DNA of 64,000 nt from Burkholderiaceae bacterium (GTDB taxonomy: Bacteria; Pseudomonadota; Gammaproteobacteria; Burkholderiales; Burkholderiaceae_C). Of the stretch, positions 18,705-28,068 are shown piece after piece. Within the stretch, counting starts at the first letter, position 1. Each line of letters opens with the position of its first letter. Location: positions 248,001-312,000 of the forward strand of contig JACKLJ010000001.1 of NCBI GenBank assembly GCA_024235955.1, written 5' to 3'. Under the pieces are notes generated by a model that worked only from the letters and a program-made list of their open reading frames with translations, did not search any database and was not told the DNA's origin. A program made the position numbers and the translations under genes.

Positions 18705-19376
18705 ATGCCCTCCGCCGCCACTGCCTGGTCGCCGGCCAGCCTGAATGTTGCCGAAAGCTCCAGCGCGGCGCATCTGGAGCGGCTGGCCGCGCGCGGCGCC
18801 GAGCGGCGCTACCGGCGCGGCACCCTCATCATCCAGGAAGGCGAGCGCGGCGATACCCTGTACGTCGTGCGCTCCGGCCGCCTGCGCGCCTTCCTGTCCG
18901 ACGCCTCCGGCAAGGAGCTGACGCTGGGTCTGTACGGCGTGGGCGAGTACGTGGGCGAGATGTCGCTCGACGGCGGCTCGCGCTCGGCCAGCGTGGAGGC
19001 ATTCGAGACCACCGTCTGCGCCGTGATCACCCGCGACGTGCTGCTGGGCTACATCGCCGAACAGCCCGACTTCGCCCTGGTGCTGATGGCGAAGCTGATC
19101 CGCCGCGCGCGCCTGGCCACCGAGAACGCGCGCGCCGTGGCGCTGATCGATGTTTACGGCCGGCTCACCCGCCTGCTCGACCAGCTGGCCGGCCCGGCCG
19201 ACGCGCAGGGCGAGCGCGTGCTGGGCGAACGCATGACGCACCAGCAGATCGCCAACCACCTGGCCTGCTCGCGCGAGATGGTCAGCCGCCTGATGAAGGA
19301 TCTGGAAACCGGCGGCTACATCACCCTGCGCGACAAGCGCCTGGTGCTGCTCAAGACCCTGCCCGCGCGCTGGTAG
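18705..19376 (+). CDS. Crp/Fnr-family transcriptional regulator
   Basis: This 223-residue protein has an N-terminal cyclic-nucleotide-binding-like beta barrel (about residues 25-140, GTLIIQEGERGDTLYVVRSGRLRAFL). A C-terminal winged helix follows (about 165-215, MTHQQIANHLACSREMVSRLMKDLETGGYI). The four N-terminal cysteines of FNR are absent, so it is not an iron-sulfur oxygen sensor. The pocket stretch GEMSLDGGSRSASVEA is close to the cyclic nucleotide phosphate-binding cassette of CRP. The next gene encodes a nucleotide-cyclase-domain protein, a suggestive partner, though that link is inference. Confidence 0.9.
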   Translation: MPSAATAWSPASLNVAESSSAAHLERLAARGAERRYRRGTLIIQEGERGDTLYVVRSGRLRAFLSDASGKELTLGLYGVGEYVGEMSLDGGSRSASVEAFETTVCAVITRDVLLGYIAEQPDFALVLMAKLIRRARLATENARAVALIDVYGRLTRLLDQLAGPADAQGERVLGERMTHQQIANHLACSREMVSRLMKDLETGGYITLRDKRLVLLKTLPARW

Positions 19377-19440
19377 GTCTTTCCCCAGTTTTGGGGATGA
19401 CGTCAGCGAAACGCGATGCTACCCGCGTAACATTCGGCGC

Positions 19441-22400
19441 ATGGAATGCCCCAAGTGCCGGTTCGCCAACCCGCAGGGTGCGCGCTTTTGCGCCGCCTGC
19501 GGCACGGCTCTGAGCACCGCCTGCGCCCATTGCGGCGCGACCTGCGAGCCGGGTGCGCGTTTCTGCTCGGCCTGCGGCAAGCCGGTGGCGGCAGCGCCTG
19601 AGGCCCAGGCACCGTCGGAGCCGCCGCGCCATCCCTCGTGGGGCGAGGTCAAGCCGGCCACCATCCTGTTTGCCGACGTCGCCGGCTCCACCGAGCAGAT
19701 CGCCGCGCTCGACCCGGAGCAGGCCATGCAGCGCCTGCAGCCGGCCATCGAGCGCATGGTCGCCGTGGTCGAGGCGCAGGGCGGTACCGTGCTGCGCACG
19801 CTGGGCGACGGCATCATGGCCCTGTTCGGCGTGCCCGTGGCGATGGAACACCATGCCGAGGGTGCCTGCCGCGCCGCGCTGGCCCTGCAGCGCGAGTTCC
19901 CGGCGCGCGCCGGCGGCCTGGTGCTGCGCGTGGGCCTGCATTCGGGCAAGGTCGCTTCCGACCCCACCGAGGCCGGCGACCGCCGGGGCGGCGGCGCGCA
20001 TGGCGTGGCCATCCACCTGGCCAGCCGCGTGGCCGCGCTGGCCGAAGGCGGCCAGACCCTGCTCACCGACGACGTGCGCGCCCAGTTGCGGCCGGGCCGG
20101 TTCACCGTGCAGGCGGCAGGGGCCTGGCACCTCAAGGGCATCACGCAGCCGGTGGACCTGTTCGCGCTGCGGGGCGAGGCCTCCGGCGCCGTGCAGCCCT
20201 GGTCGGCGCACGCGGGTGCCAGCCCCTTTGTCGGCCGCGAGCCCGAGATGAAGCGGCTGCAGCAGGCCTTCGAGCGCTGCGCCCAAGGGCACGGGCAGAT
20301 CGTCGGCCTGGTGGGCGATGCCGGCGTGGGCAAGAGCCGCGTCTGTGCCGAATTCGCCGGGCGCTGCGAGGCAGCCGGTGCCAGCGTGCTGTGGGTGCGC
20401 TCGCACACGCTGGGCCATGCGCTGCCGCTGCTGCCGGTGCGCGAACTGCTGGGCCCGCTCTACTTCGGCTGGCGGCCCGGCATGGATGCAGCGGCCCAGC
20501 GCGCGCGCATCGACGCCGCGCTCAAGCAGGCCGGCCAGACCGGTCGGGCCGACGCCGCGCTGGTGCACGAACTGATGGGCGTGGCCGACACGGCCAGCGG
20601 CGTGGTGCCGCTGCCCGGCCGCGACCTGCGCCAGGCCCGCCTGCTGGCGGCGCTGCGCGCGCTGGTGCGGGCCCAGGCCGCCGAATCGCGCCTCATCGTG
20701 GTGGAAGACCTGCACTGGCTGGACGAATCCAGCCTGCCGCTGCTCAGCGCCATGGCCGAAGCCATGGACGGCACCCGCACCCTGCTGCTGCTCAACTACC
20801 GGCCCGGTTTTGAGGCCCGCTGGTTCCAGTGGCCGCATGCGGCTGAGCTGGCGGTCGAGCCCCTGGCCGAGCCGGACGTCCGGGCACTGGTGGCCGCTTC
20901 GCTGGGCGCTGTCGGCCACGCCGGCATGGCGCAGGGGGTACCCGAGCGCGCTACCTGGGTCGACCGCATCGCCGAGCGCAGCCAGGGCAACCCGCTGTTC
21001 GCCGAAGAGCTGGCGCGCCACCTGCTGCGGGGCGATCCGGGCACCGAAGCGCAGGACTTGCCCGACCGCATCGACGCGCTCATCGGCGCGCAGGTCGACG
21101 CCCTGGGCGACCGCGACAAGACCGTGCTGCAGGCCTGCGCCGTGATGGGCAAGGAGCTGGACGTGGCCGTGCTGGCGCGCGTGCTGCGCCTGCCACGCGG
21201 GCAACTGGCGGCCGCGTTGCGCGCGCTGGAGTCGGCCGCCTTCCTGCAGCGGGAATCCACCACCGGCGGGCGGGCGCAACTGGGTTTTCGCCACCCCCTC
21301 ATGCAGGAGGTGGTCTACGGCGCCCAGCTGCGGTCGCGCCGCGAGGTCGTGCACGCCAGCGTGGCCGAGACCATGGAGCGGCGCTACGGCGACAGCGAGC
21401 GGGCCGGTGAACTGGCCTCGCTGGTCGCGCACCACTGGGAGCAGGCGGGGCAGCCCGTGCGGGCCGCACGCCAGGCCGCACTTGCTGCGCGCTGGCTTCG
21501 TTCCGGCGATTCGGCGCTGGCCATCCAGCGCTGGCGCAAGGTGCTGTCGCTGCTGCACGCGGCGTACGGTGACGACGAGGTGAAGGATCTTCGGGCCCTG
21601 GCGGCGGCGCGAATCGTCGGCCTGGGCTGGCTCGGCAGGATGCCGCTGGACGAATTGCCTGGCCTGATGGCACTGACGCGGGTGCCGTCGCTCGATCCGC
21701 GCATGCCCCAGCTGCTCCGGATTGCGGCGGCCCGGATGCACCATGCCAATGGCGGTGCGGCAGACGAGTATGTGACGGCCTTGCAGGAGGCTGTCGCGCT
21801 GCCCGATCCGCCTGGCGATCCGGGCCGCCCGGCCATCCTCCAATCTGCGCTGTGCCAGGCCTACGGCTGGGCCGGTCTGCTGCGCGAATCGCTGCAGGCC
21901 AGCGACATTGCATTGGCGCACCTCGACCGTGCCAGCACGTTCGACCGCGATTTCATCGCCATCGACCTGGACGTCTGGTGCCTGACCTTGCGTATCCGGA
22001 CGCTGGCGCGCATGGGCAAGTTCGATGAGGCGAACACCTGGGTGGCCCGTGTGGCGCGGTCTGTGCGAGCAGACATGCACCCCATGGTTCGATATCTGTA
22101 TGTCGGCACCAAGCTTGAACTGGGCTACTACGCTGGTGAGATGGCGACCCTCGATGAGGCCGCGGAACAAGTTCAGGGCTATCTGAAGAACGCGCACAAC
22201 CCTTATATGAAGGTTGCAGCAGGGTACATGCTGGGGCTCGGCTGCTCGGCGCGCAGGGAATTTGCGATGGCGCTTTTGCGGCTGACGGAGGCATTGCGGC
22301 TGTTACGCGAGGGCAACATCGCGCCAGAGTTCGAGTCGGAACTGCTTTCAGTGATGGCACGGGTGCAATTCGATTCTGGCGACAGTTCCACTGCATCGGC

Positions 22401-22605
22401 AACGGCGCTCGACGCACTGGAGGTGGCGAAAAGCCAGAACAACCGAGTGGCAGCTTGCCGGGCAGTGCTCGTACTGGCAGCGGCGCAGGATCGAGGGGGC
22501 CAGGGCAGCGAGTTGCCTGCGCCGCCGGCAAGTGTTACTTGCTGGCGTGAACTTGCCGACGACCTGCTGGATGAGACCGGCGCGCTGGCCTTGGTGCACG
22601 CATAA
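19441..22605 (+). CDS. zinc-ribbon / class III cyclase / AAA ATPase / TPR-like regulatory protein
   Basis: This is a 1054-residue multidomain protein. Residues 1-50 form a double zinc ribbon with four CxxC pairs. A class III nucleotide cyclase domain (about 70-230) follows; the two metal-binding Asp are D79 (FADVAGST) and D123 (LGDG). The usual catalytic Asn of the NxxxR motif is His (H192 in AIHLASR), while the Arg (R196) is kept. An AAA/STAND ATPase (about 255-560) has Walker A GDAGVGKSR (K298) and Walker B IVVEDLHW. The C-terminal ~430 residues are helical and TPR-like. Such proteins are probably signal-responsive cyclases or scaffolds; activity is uncertain because of the His change. The last kilobase is less GC-rich than the front. 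Confidence 0.88.
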   Translation: MECPKCRFANPQGARFCAACGTALSTACAHCGATCEPGARFCSACGKPVAAAPEAQAPSEPPRHPSWGEVKPATILFADVAGSTEQIAALDPEQAMQRLQPAIERMVAVVEAQGGTVLRTLGDGIMALFGVPVAMEHHAEGACRAALALQREFPARAGGLVLRVGLHSGKVASDPTEAGDRRGGGAHGVAIHLASRVAALAEGGQTLLTDDVRAQLRPGRFTVQAAGAWHLKGITQPVDLFALRGEASGAVQPWSAHAGASPFVGREPEMKRLQQAFERCAQGHGQIVGLVGDAGVGKSRVCAEFAGRCEAAGASVLWVRSHTLGHALPLLPVRELLGPLYFGWRPGMDAAAQRARIDAALKQAGQTGRADAALVHELMGVADTASGVVPLPGRDLRQARLLAALRALVRAQAAESRLIVVEDLHWLDESSLPLLSAMAEAMDGTRTLLLLNYRPGFEARWFQWPHAAELAVEPLAEPDVRALVAASLGAVGHAGMAQGVPERATWVDRIAERSQGNPLFAEELARHLLRGDPGTEAQDLPDRIDALIGAQVDALGDRDKTVLQACAVMGKELDVAVLARVLRLPRGQLAAALRALESAAFLQRESTTGGRAQLGFRHPLMQEVVYGAQLRSRREVVHASVAETMERRYGDSERAGELASLVAHHWEQAGQPVRAARQAALAARWLRSGDSALAIQRWRKVLSLLHAAYGDDEVKDLRALAAARIVGLGWLGRMPLDELPGLMALTRVPSLDPRMPQLLRIAAARMHHANGGAADEYVTALQEAVALPDPPGDPGRPAILQSALCQAYGWAGLLRESLQASDIALAHLDRASTFDRDFIAIDLDVWCLTLRIRTLARMGKFDEANTWVARVARSVRADMHPMVRYLYVGTKLELGYYAGEMATLDEAAEQVQGYLKNAHNPYMKVAAGYMLGLGCSARREFAMALLRLTEALRLLREGNIAPEFESELLSVMARVQFDSGDSSTASATALDALEVAKSQNNRVAACRAVLVLAAAQDRGGQGSELPAPPASVTCWRELADDLLDETGALALVHA

Positions 22606-22608
22606 AAA

Positions 22609-22645
22609 AACGGCTTGCGCGGTGTCACGCGCAAGCCGTTCTTGT
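22609..22645. terminator. strong intrinsic terminator hairpin between convergent genes
   Basis: A perfect 13-bp stem AACGGCTTGCGCG / CGCGCAAGCCGTT with loop GTGTCA lies right after the cyclase-protein stop. A-rich sequence precedes it and TTCTTGT follows, so it could stop transcription from both sides. Confidence 0.85.
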
Positions 22646-22659
22646 CCCAGGTCGGGGGT

Positions 22660-23181
22660 CTACAACACGGGATCCTTGTTGGATCCGGCAGCGGCCGATC
22701 CGGCGGGGCGCGCCCGGAGCGGCAGCGAAATGACGAGGTAGTCGGCATCCATGTAGTGCAGCGGTCGTCCCTTGCCCGCCAGCTTCACGGGATTGTCCGC
22801 CGGGCTGCGGTTCGTCATGGCATGCGACGTGAAATGGATGGGCAGCGGCGTCGGCGATTCGAGGTCCCTGATGATGGCCTGGAGGATCGCTTCCTCGCCG
22901 TTGGCTCCAGCCTCGGAGGACGGGTGGTTGCCCAGGTCGCGGAAGTAGTCCAGCACGCGGCTCTGCAGGTCCAGGTTGTGGGGAGCCAGGTTCAACGCTT
23001 GAATGCTCTTGTACAGCGGCCGGCCTTTCTTGAAGATGCCGAACTCCTTCTGGAGCGCCGCCAGTTCCTCGATGCCTCCCGTGGGTGGGTCAAGCTTCAT
23101 GAGAGAAGGCGCGAACCGGAGGTTCAGAAGGCTCAGGATGTTGTCGACGTAGATGTCGTGGTTGCCCAGTTTGAAGCCCAT
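22660..23181 (-). CDS. hypothetical protein (173 aa)
   Basis: I do not recognise this family. The product is predicted to be soluble, with no signal peptide or membrane segment. It begins MGFKLGNHDIYVDN and contains a helical middle (ELAALQKEFGIFKKGRPLYKSIQALNLAP) and a beta-like segment DADYLVISLPL near the end. The start is supported by AGGAG seven bases upstream. It faces the large cyclase/ATPase gene across a terminator. Base composition is slightly less GC-rich than that of its neighbours. Confidence 0.75.
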   Translation of the reverse strand: MGFKLGNHDIYVDNILSLLNLRFAPSLMKLDPPTGGIEELAALQKEFGIFKKGRPLYKSIQALNLAPHNLDLQSRVLDYFRDLGNHPSSEAGANGEEAILQAIIRDLESPTPLPIHFTSHAMTNRSPADNPVKLAGKGRPLHYMDADYLVISLPLRARPAGSAAAGSNKDPVL

Positions 23182-23303
23182 GCGAATCTCCTCTCACGAA
23201 TAGTTACAGCGATCGGACATTCTGAACCCCACGCGCCAGCGATGCAAACACAAATTGGGTACGGGGTGGGTATGACCAGCGGCGGAGTCAGTGCGGGTTT
23301 CCA

Positions 23304-23960
23304 TCATGTGCCGTCCACCAGCAGCGTGTACTCCGGCAGGCCGTAGCGCCCGAGCAGCTGCACGCTGCCGCCCAACGCCTCGGCGTGGGCGATCCAGCGG
23401 GCGGGCGGCGGGCGGTACAGCTCGGGCGGGCTGGCCTGGCCTTCGGCGGGGGGCAGGATGAAGTTGACGGCGTAGCCCAGCCGGCTCTGGCGGTGCAGGT
23501 TGTTCAGCGTGCGCGCCACCATGGCTTCCCATTCAGGCAGCGGGCAGTCGAGCTGGACGTTGAAGATACCGCTGGCCAGGCTGTAGTCGGCCGGGCGCAC
23601 GGCGCCCTCGGCCAGTTCGAAGGCACAGTCGGCGCGGCGGCGCCAGCGGCGGCGGGCGGTGGCCACCATGGCGGCCGATACGTCGGTGCCCAGGTAGTCG
23701 ATCTGAGCCTGGCGGTGCCGGCGGCTCAAAAAGGCGCGCAGCGCGCCGTAGCCGCAGCCCACGTCGTTCAGACTGCGCGGCTCGGAGAAGTCGCACAACT
23801 TGAGCAACTGCACGAAGCGCAGCTCCTGGTTGGGGCGGCTGGGCCAGTCCACGCCCAGCGGCGTGGGGCCGTAGCGCTGCAGGCGGTCGCTGTAGTAGGC
23901 GGCCACCGGCGCCAGGGCGGGGTCGTCGGCCAGGCTGGCCGGGGGTGCTGGGTTGCTCAT
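23304..23960 (-). CDS. class I SAM-dependent methyltransferase
   Basis: This 218-residue protein has the SAM-binding motif LNDVGCGYGALRAFL (about residue 65) and the acidic strand-2 end IDYLGTDVSAAMV, typical of class I methyltransferases. The substrate is unknown. The start chosen (ATG complementary to 23958-23960) gives MSNPAPPASL. It has no good ribosome-binding site because a short dispersed repeat abuts it immediately upstream. An earlier in-frame ATG lies within that repeat. Confidence 0.82.
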   Translation of the reverse strand: MSNPAPPASLADDPALAPVAAYYSDRLQRYGPTPLGVDWPSRPNQELRFVQLLKLCDFSEPRSLNDVGCGYGALRAFLSRRHRQAQIDYLGTDVSAAMVATARRRWRRRADCAFELAEGAVRPADYSLASGIFNVQLDCPLPEWEAMVARTLNNLHRQSRLGYAVNFILPPAEGQASPPELYRPPPARWIAHAEALGGSVQLLGRYGLPEYTLLVDGT

Positions 23961-24022
23961 GATTCGATAGCTGTCTGCGCCCGTCATGAAAGGGCCGGAG
24001 GCTTGTTTGGCTTGAAAATCTG
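23961..24022 (+). repeat. short dispersed imperfect palindrome, copy 5
   Basis: ATAGCTGTCTGCGCCCGTC, then ATGAAAGGGCCGGAGGC and a T-rich arm. It touches the start codon of the minus-strand methyltransferase gene and is the first part of the 313-bp gap to the ampG-like gene. Confidence 0.9.
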
Positions 24023-24273
24023 TTGGGTTGATCGCTGCATGACCTTGGCCCGTTCTGGCTGAATTCTCTGAGGCACTGCGCTTGTTCCTGGGGGCTTCGA
24101 CAGGCTCAGCCCGAGCGGAGGCTGCTTGCAGGTGAAGTACGTGCGGCGGTACTTCCTCCGCTCGCTCGCGGCTCGTGGACAATGGCCGCCGATGAGCCCG
24201 TGCACATTCTCCGCGACGATGCCGCCGCCGCTTCACCCGACGACCCGGCCCGCTTCACCCCAAGCCGCAATCC
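24023..24273. other. intergenic remainder before the AmpG-like gene, with a dispersed repeat core
   Basis: No gene is seen here. Positions 24096-24117 contain CTTCGACAGGCTCAGCCCGA, and a related segment occurs at 53663-53706. An inverted repeat GAAGTACGTGCGGCGGTACTTC at 24133-24154 could form a hairpin. Confidence 0.5.
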
Positions 24274-25671
24274 ATGGCTGAAGCCGCCGCCACCCCGCCG
24301 GCCCGCCCGCCGCGCCGCTCGTTCAAGGACACGGTGCGCGTGTACCTGGCGCCGGAAAGCCTGCGCATGCTGTTCCTGGGCTTTGCCGCCGGGCTGCCGC
24401 TGCTGCTGGTGCTGGGCACGCTGTCGTTTCGGCTGCGCGAGGCGGGCATCGACCGCTCCACCATCGGCTACCTGAGTTGGGTGGGTTTGGCCTACGGCTT
24501 CAAGTGGGCCTGGGCGCCGCTGGTGGACCGGCTGCCGCTGCCGCTGCTGACGCGCTGGCTGGGCCGGCGGCGCAGCTGGCTGCTGCTGGCGCAGTGCGGC
24601 GTGATGGCGGGCCTGGCGGGCATGGCCTTTGCCGATCCGCGCGCCGCCCTGGGGCCGATGGTCGGCTGGGCGCTGGTGGTGGCGTTTTCATCCGCCACGC
24701 AGGACATCGCGCTGGACGCCTACCGCATCGAATCGGCCCCCACCGACGAGCAGCCGGCCCTGGCCGCCACCTACCAGACGGGCTACCGGCTGGCCATGAT
24801 CTGGGCCGGCGCCGGCGTGCTGTGGCTGGCCGCGCGCGCCGAGGTGGTGCCGGCCGCGGCGCAGGCGGCCCAAGCCGCGGGCGCTGCCTACCAGAACACC
24901 GCCTGGCAGACGGCCTACGTGGTGATGGCCGCTTCCATGCTGGTGGGGGTGCTGACGGTGCTGGTCTCGCCCGAGCCGGCGCGGGTGGCGCTGCCGCCGG
25001 CGCGCGGCGCGCGCGAATGGCTGCAGGGCGCGCTGATCGAGCCTTTTGCCGATTTCTTTCGCCGCTACAAGTGGCAGGCGGCGCTGATCCTGGCGCTGAT
25101 CGCGGTCTACCGCATCAGCGACGTGGTGATGGGCATCATGGCCAACCCGTTCTACGTGGACATGGGCTACACCAAGGACGAGGTGGCGGCGGTGACCAAG
25201 ATCTACGGCGTCATCATGACGCTGGCCGGCGCCTTCGTGGGCGGCAGCCTGTCGCTGCGCTTCGGGGTGATGCGCATCCTGCTGCTGGGCGCGGTGCTGA
25301 GCGCGCTCACCAACCTGCTGTTCGCCTGGCTGGCCGGCTACGGGCACAGCGTGCCGGCGCTGATCGCGGTGGTGTCGGCGGACAACCTGGCCTCGGGCAT
25401 CGCCTCGGCGGCGTTCGTGGGGTACCTGTCGAGCCTGACCAACGTCAGCTACTCGGCCACGCAGTACGCGCTGTTCTCGTCGCTGATGCTGATGCTGCCG
25501 AAGTTCGTGGCCGGCTTTTCGGGCGATTACGTCAATGCCTTCGGTTATGCGGGCTTTTTCACCAGCACCGCGCTGCTCGGCCTGCCGGTGGTGGTGCTGG
25601 TGTGGGCTGCGGCCAGGGCCGCCCGGGCCGCGCGCGCCGCCCAGACGGATGCGCCGCCATCCTCAGCATGA
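24274..25671 (+). CDS. ampG: AmpG-family muropeptide MFS permease
   Basis: This 465-residue protein is predicted to have 12 or more membrane segments. It begins, after a short Pro-rich cytoplasmic tail, with YLAPESLRMLFLGFAAGLPLLLVLGTL, typical of AmpG. It also has the family motif SSATQDIALDAYRIE around residue 145. AmpG imports GlcNAc-anhydromuropeptides for wall recycling and can influence beta-lactamase induction. The name is a family-level assignment. It stands alone between a methyltransferase and a two-component system, with short repeats on both sides. Confidence 0.87.
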   Translation: MAEAAATPPARPPRRSFKDTVRVYLAPESLRMLFLGFAAGLPLLLVLGTLSFRLREAGIDRSTIGYLSWVGLAYGFKWAWAPLVDRLPLPLLTRWLGRRRSWLLLAQCGVMAGLAGMAFADPRAALGPMVGWALVVAFSSATQDIALDAYRIESAPTDEQPALAATYQTGYRLAMIWAGAGVLWLAARAEVVPAAAQAAQAAGAAYQNTAWQTAYVVMAASMLVGVLTVLVSPEPARVALPPARGAREWLQGALIEPFADFFRRYKWQAALILALIAVYRISDVVMGIMANPFYVDMGYTKDEVAAVTKIYGVIMTLAGAFVGGSLSLRFGVMRILLLGAVLSALTNLLFAWLAGYGHSVPALIAVVSADNLASGIASAAFVGYLSSLTNVSYSATQYALFSSLMLMLPKFVAGFSGDYVNAFGYAGFFTSTALLGLPVVVLVWAAARAARAARAAQTDAPPSSA

Positions 25672-25735
25672 ACTTGGCCTCCAGCCCTTGCATGGCGGGC
25701 GCAGGCAGCTATGGTTTTTGAAGATTTTGCCGGCC
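25672..25735 (-). repeat. short dispersed imperfect palindrome, copy 6
   Basis: It begins on the base after the ampG stop codon: TTGGCCTCCAGCCC, then GGCGGGCGCAGGCAGCTAT. The rest of the 224-bp gap to the response regulator gene shows no further feature. Confidence 0.88.
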
Positions 25736-25895
25736 TGCCGGGCAGCCACGCGCGGGCCTTTACGCTACTTTACGTGCCCCATGCACGCGCGCAGCACGCC
25801 CGCGGCACCATGAACAGGCGGCGGTGCGCCCCTGGCAGCCCGCCCGGGAAAGGCGCTACGCTGCGCCACCACGGTTTCAAGGTTTTCCTGCCACG

Positions 25896-26600
25896 ATGAC
25901 CCAGCACCTGCTCATGATCGAAGACGACCACCGCCTGGCCGGCATGGTGGGCGAATACCTCACGCAATCGGGCTTTGCCGTGCGGCACGCGCCCGACGGC
26001 GCCTCGGGCCTGGCGGCCGTGCAGGACGGCCCGGTGGACCTGATCCTGCTCGACCTCATGCTGCCCGACGCCGACGGCCTGGACATCTGCCGCCGCATCC
26101 GCGCGCTGCCCGGCGACACGGCGCGAGTGCCGGTGCTGATGCTCACCGCCAAGGGCGACGCGATGGACCGCATCGTCGGCCTGGAACTGGGCGCCGACGA
26201 CTACCTGCCCAAGCCCTTCGAGCCGCGCGAGCTGCTGGCGCGCATCCGCGCCGTGCTGCGGCGCCAGGGCGCGCAGCCGGGCGCCGAGCGCCAGGTGATG
26301 CAGTTCGGCAGCCTGGAGATCGACCGCGACGCGCGCACCGTGGCGCTGAACGGCGAGCCCTGCGAACTCACCAGCTACCAGTTCGACCTGCTGGTCACGC
26401 TGGCCGAACGGGCCGGCCGCGTGCTCACGCGCGAGCAGATCATGGAAGCCGTGCGCGGCCGCGAGCTGGAGGCCTTCGACCGCTCCATCGACGTGCACAT
26501 GGGCCGCATCCGCGCCGCCATCGAGGCCGACGTGAAGAACCCCAAGCGCATCCTGACGGTGCGCGGCGTGGGTTACGTGTTCGCCAAGCAGCAGGATTAG
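25896..26600 (+). CDS. OmpR-family response regulator
   Basis: This 234-residue protein has a receiver domain (residues 1-120) with acidic D10/D11, phospho-acceptor D53 (ILLDLMLP) and the conserved Lys in LPKPFEP. An OmpR/PhoB winged helix follows (about 135-232, LTSYQFDLLVTLAERAGRVLTREQIM). The start ATG at 25896 gives the canonical MTQHLLMIEDD. It precedes its cognate sensor kinase by about 100 bp, with a dispersed repeat between them. The signal is unknown; kinase topology suggests an envelope stimulus. Confidence 0.93.
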   Translation: MTQHLLMIEDDHRLAGMVGEYLTQSGFAVRHAPDGASGLAAVQDGPVDLILLDLMLPDADGLDICRRIRALPGDTARVPVLMLTAKGDAMDRIVGLELGADDYLPKPFEPRELLARIRAVLRRQGAQPGAERQVMQFGSLEIDRDARTVALNGEPCELTSYQFDLLVTLAERAGRVLTREQIMEAVRGRELEAFDRSIDVHMGRIRAAIEADVKNPKRILTVRGVGYVFAKQQD

Positions 26601-26629
26601 GACCTGTGCAAGCCCGCCGCGCCCGTTGC

Positions 26630-26703
26630 AGAAATTTCAAGCCAAATCGGCCTTCAGCCCAAACATGACGGGCGCAGACAGCTATTGAAGTTGTAGCTTT
26701 TTG
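26630..26703 (-). repeat. short dispersed imperfect palindrome, copy 7
   Basis: GGCCTTCAGCCC, AACATGACGGGCGCAGACAGCTAT and A/T-rich arms. It fills the space between the response regulator and the kinase gene and ends on the kinase start codon, so it must include any ribosome-binding site. Confidence 0.9.
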
Positions 26704-28068
26704 ATGTCCTGGAACTCCCCCATCTCACGCAAGCTGTACCTGCGCATCTGGCTCGCCGTGGCCGGCAGCGTGCTGGTGCTCAGCCTGCTGGTGGGTTGGG
26801 CCTGGCACGCGGCGGAGGCGCGGCGCGAGCAGGAGCGCGAGCGCCTGGGCCCGCCGCCGCCGCGCGAGGTGGTGGTGCGCAACGCGCAGGGCGAGGTGCT
26901 GGGCAACGCCGAGGCGCAGGTGCGGCGCGCGCCCGACCGGGGGCTGGAGTTCGAGGTCACCATGCGCGACGGCGAGGTGCTGTACCTGCAGATGCCGCCG
27001 CGCAACCGCGGGCTGGAGGGCGGCCGGCGCATGGGACCGCCCGGTGGCCCACCCGGAGGTCCGCCCGGCGCACCACCGGGTGGCGAGCGGCGTGGCGGCC
27101 CGCCGGACCGCGCCGACGGCCTGCTGGCCTGGCTGCGCCCGCCCTACGGCTTTGTGTGGATGCTGGCGCTGGCCGGCCTGGCGGTGATGGCGGCGCTGTT
27201 CCCGGTGGCGCGGCGCCTGACGCGGCGGCTGGTGTCGCTGCAGCACGGCGTGCAGCGCTGGGGCGAGGGCGACCTGTCGGTGCGCGTGCCGGCCTCCGGC
27301 AGCGACGAGGTGGCCGATCTGACGCGCCACTTCAACACCGCCGCCGACCGCATCGAGACGCTGATGGGCGAGCAGGCGGCGCTGCTGGCGTCGCAGAAAT
27401 CGCTGCTGGCGAATGCTTCGCACGAGCTGCGCTCGCCGCTGGCGCGCATCCGCATGGCGCTGGAGCTGATGCCCAGCGCCGGCGAGCCCGGCGCGCTGCC
27501 GGCCCGCACGCGCACGGAACTGGCGCGCAACGTGGCCGAACTCGACGCGCTGGTGGAAGAGATCCTGCTCGCCAGCCGCCTGGAAGCGCGCGAGGCCGAT
27601 CTGGGCAGCGTGGAAGAAGTGGAACTGCTGGCCCTGCTGGCCGAGGAAAGCGCTCGCGTGGGCGCCGCCTTCGAACCCGACACCGGCGCCGGCGAGGTGC
27701 TGGTGCGCGGCGTGCCGCGCCTGCTGCGCCGCGCCGTGCGCAACCTGCTGGAAAACGCCGTGCGCTACGGGCGCAGCGTCACGGCCATCGCCGCCGCCCA
27801 GGCCGAACCGGTGCTGGTGCGCCTGGTGCCGGCGGGGCGCGACGTGGAGATCGTCGTGGGCGACCGCGGGCCCGGCGTGCCGCCGGCGCAGCGCGAGCGC
27901 ATCTTCGAGCCCTTCTACCGCCTGCCCGGCGCCAGCGAGCGTGAAGGCGGCGTCGGCCTGGGCCTGGCACTGGTCCGCCAGATCGCCGAACGCCATGGCG
28001 GCTCGGTGCTGTGCCGGGACCGCGAAGGGGGTGGCGCCGAATTTGTCTTGCGCTTGCCCAGAAGTTAG
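26704..28068 (+). CDS. two-component sensor histidine kinase
   Basis: This 454-residue inner-membrane kinase has a first membrane helix (about residues 14-36), a periplasmic domain of about 110 residues and a second helix (about 150-172). A HAMP domain, a HisKA domain (phospho-acceptor His in NASHELRSPLARIR) and an HATPase_c domain follow. The kinase N and G boxes are NLLENAVRYG, DRGPGVPP and GVGLGLALVRQIAERHGG. The periplasmic part contains a Pro/Gly-rich run (GPPGGPPGGPPGAPP) that probably acts as a flexible linker. It pairs with the preceding OmpR-type regulator. A TTG three bases upstream is also in frame. Confidence 0.92.
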   Translation: MSWNSPISRKLYLRIWLAVAGSVLVLSLLVGWAWHAAEARREQERERLGPPPPREVVVRNAQGEVLGNAEAQVRRAPDRGLEFEVTMRDGEVLYLQMPPRNRGLEGGRRMGPPGGPPGGPPGAPPGGERRGGPPDRADGLLAWLRPPYGFVWMLALAGLAVMAALFPVARRLTRRLVSLQHGVQRWGEGDLSVRVPASGSDEVADLTRHFNTAADRIETLMGEQAALLASQKSLLANASHELRSPLARIRMALELMPSAGEPGALPARTRTELARNVAELDALVEEILLASRLEAREADLGSVEEVELLALLAEESARVGAAFEPDTGAGEVLVRGVPRLLRRAVRNLLENAVRYGRSVTAIAAAQAEPVLVRLVPAGRDVEIVVGDRGPGVPPAQRERIFEPFYRLPGASEREGGVGLGLALVRQIAERHGGSVLCRDREGGGAEFVLRLPRS

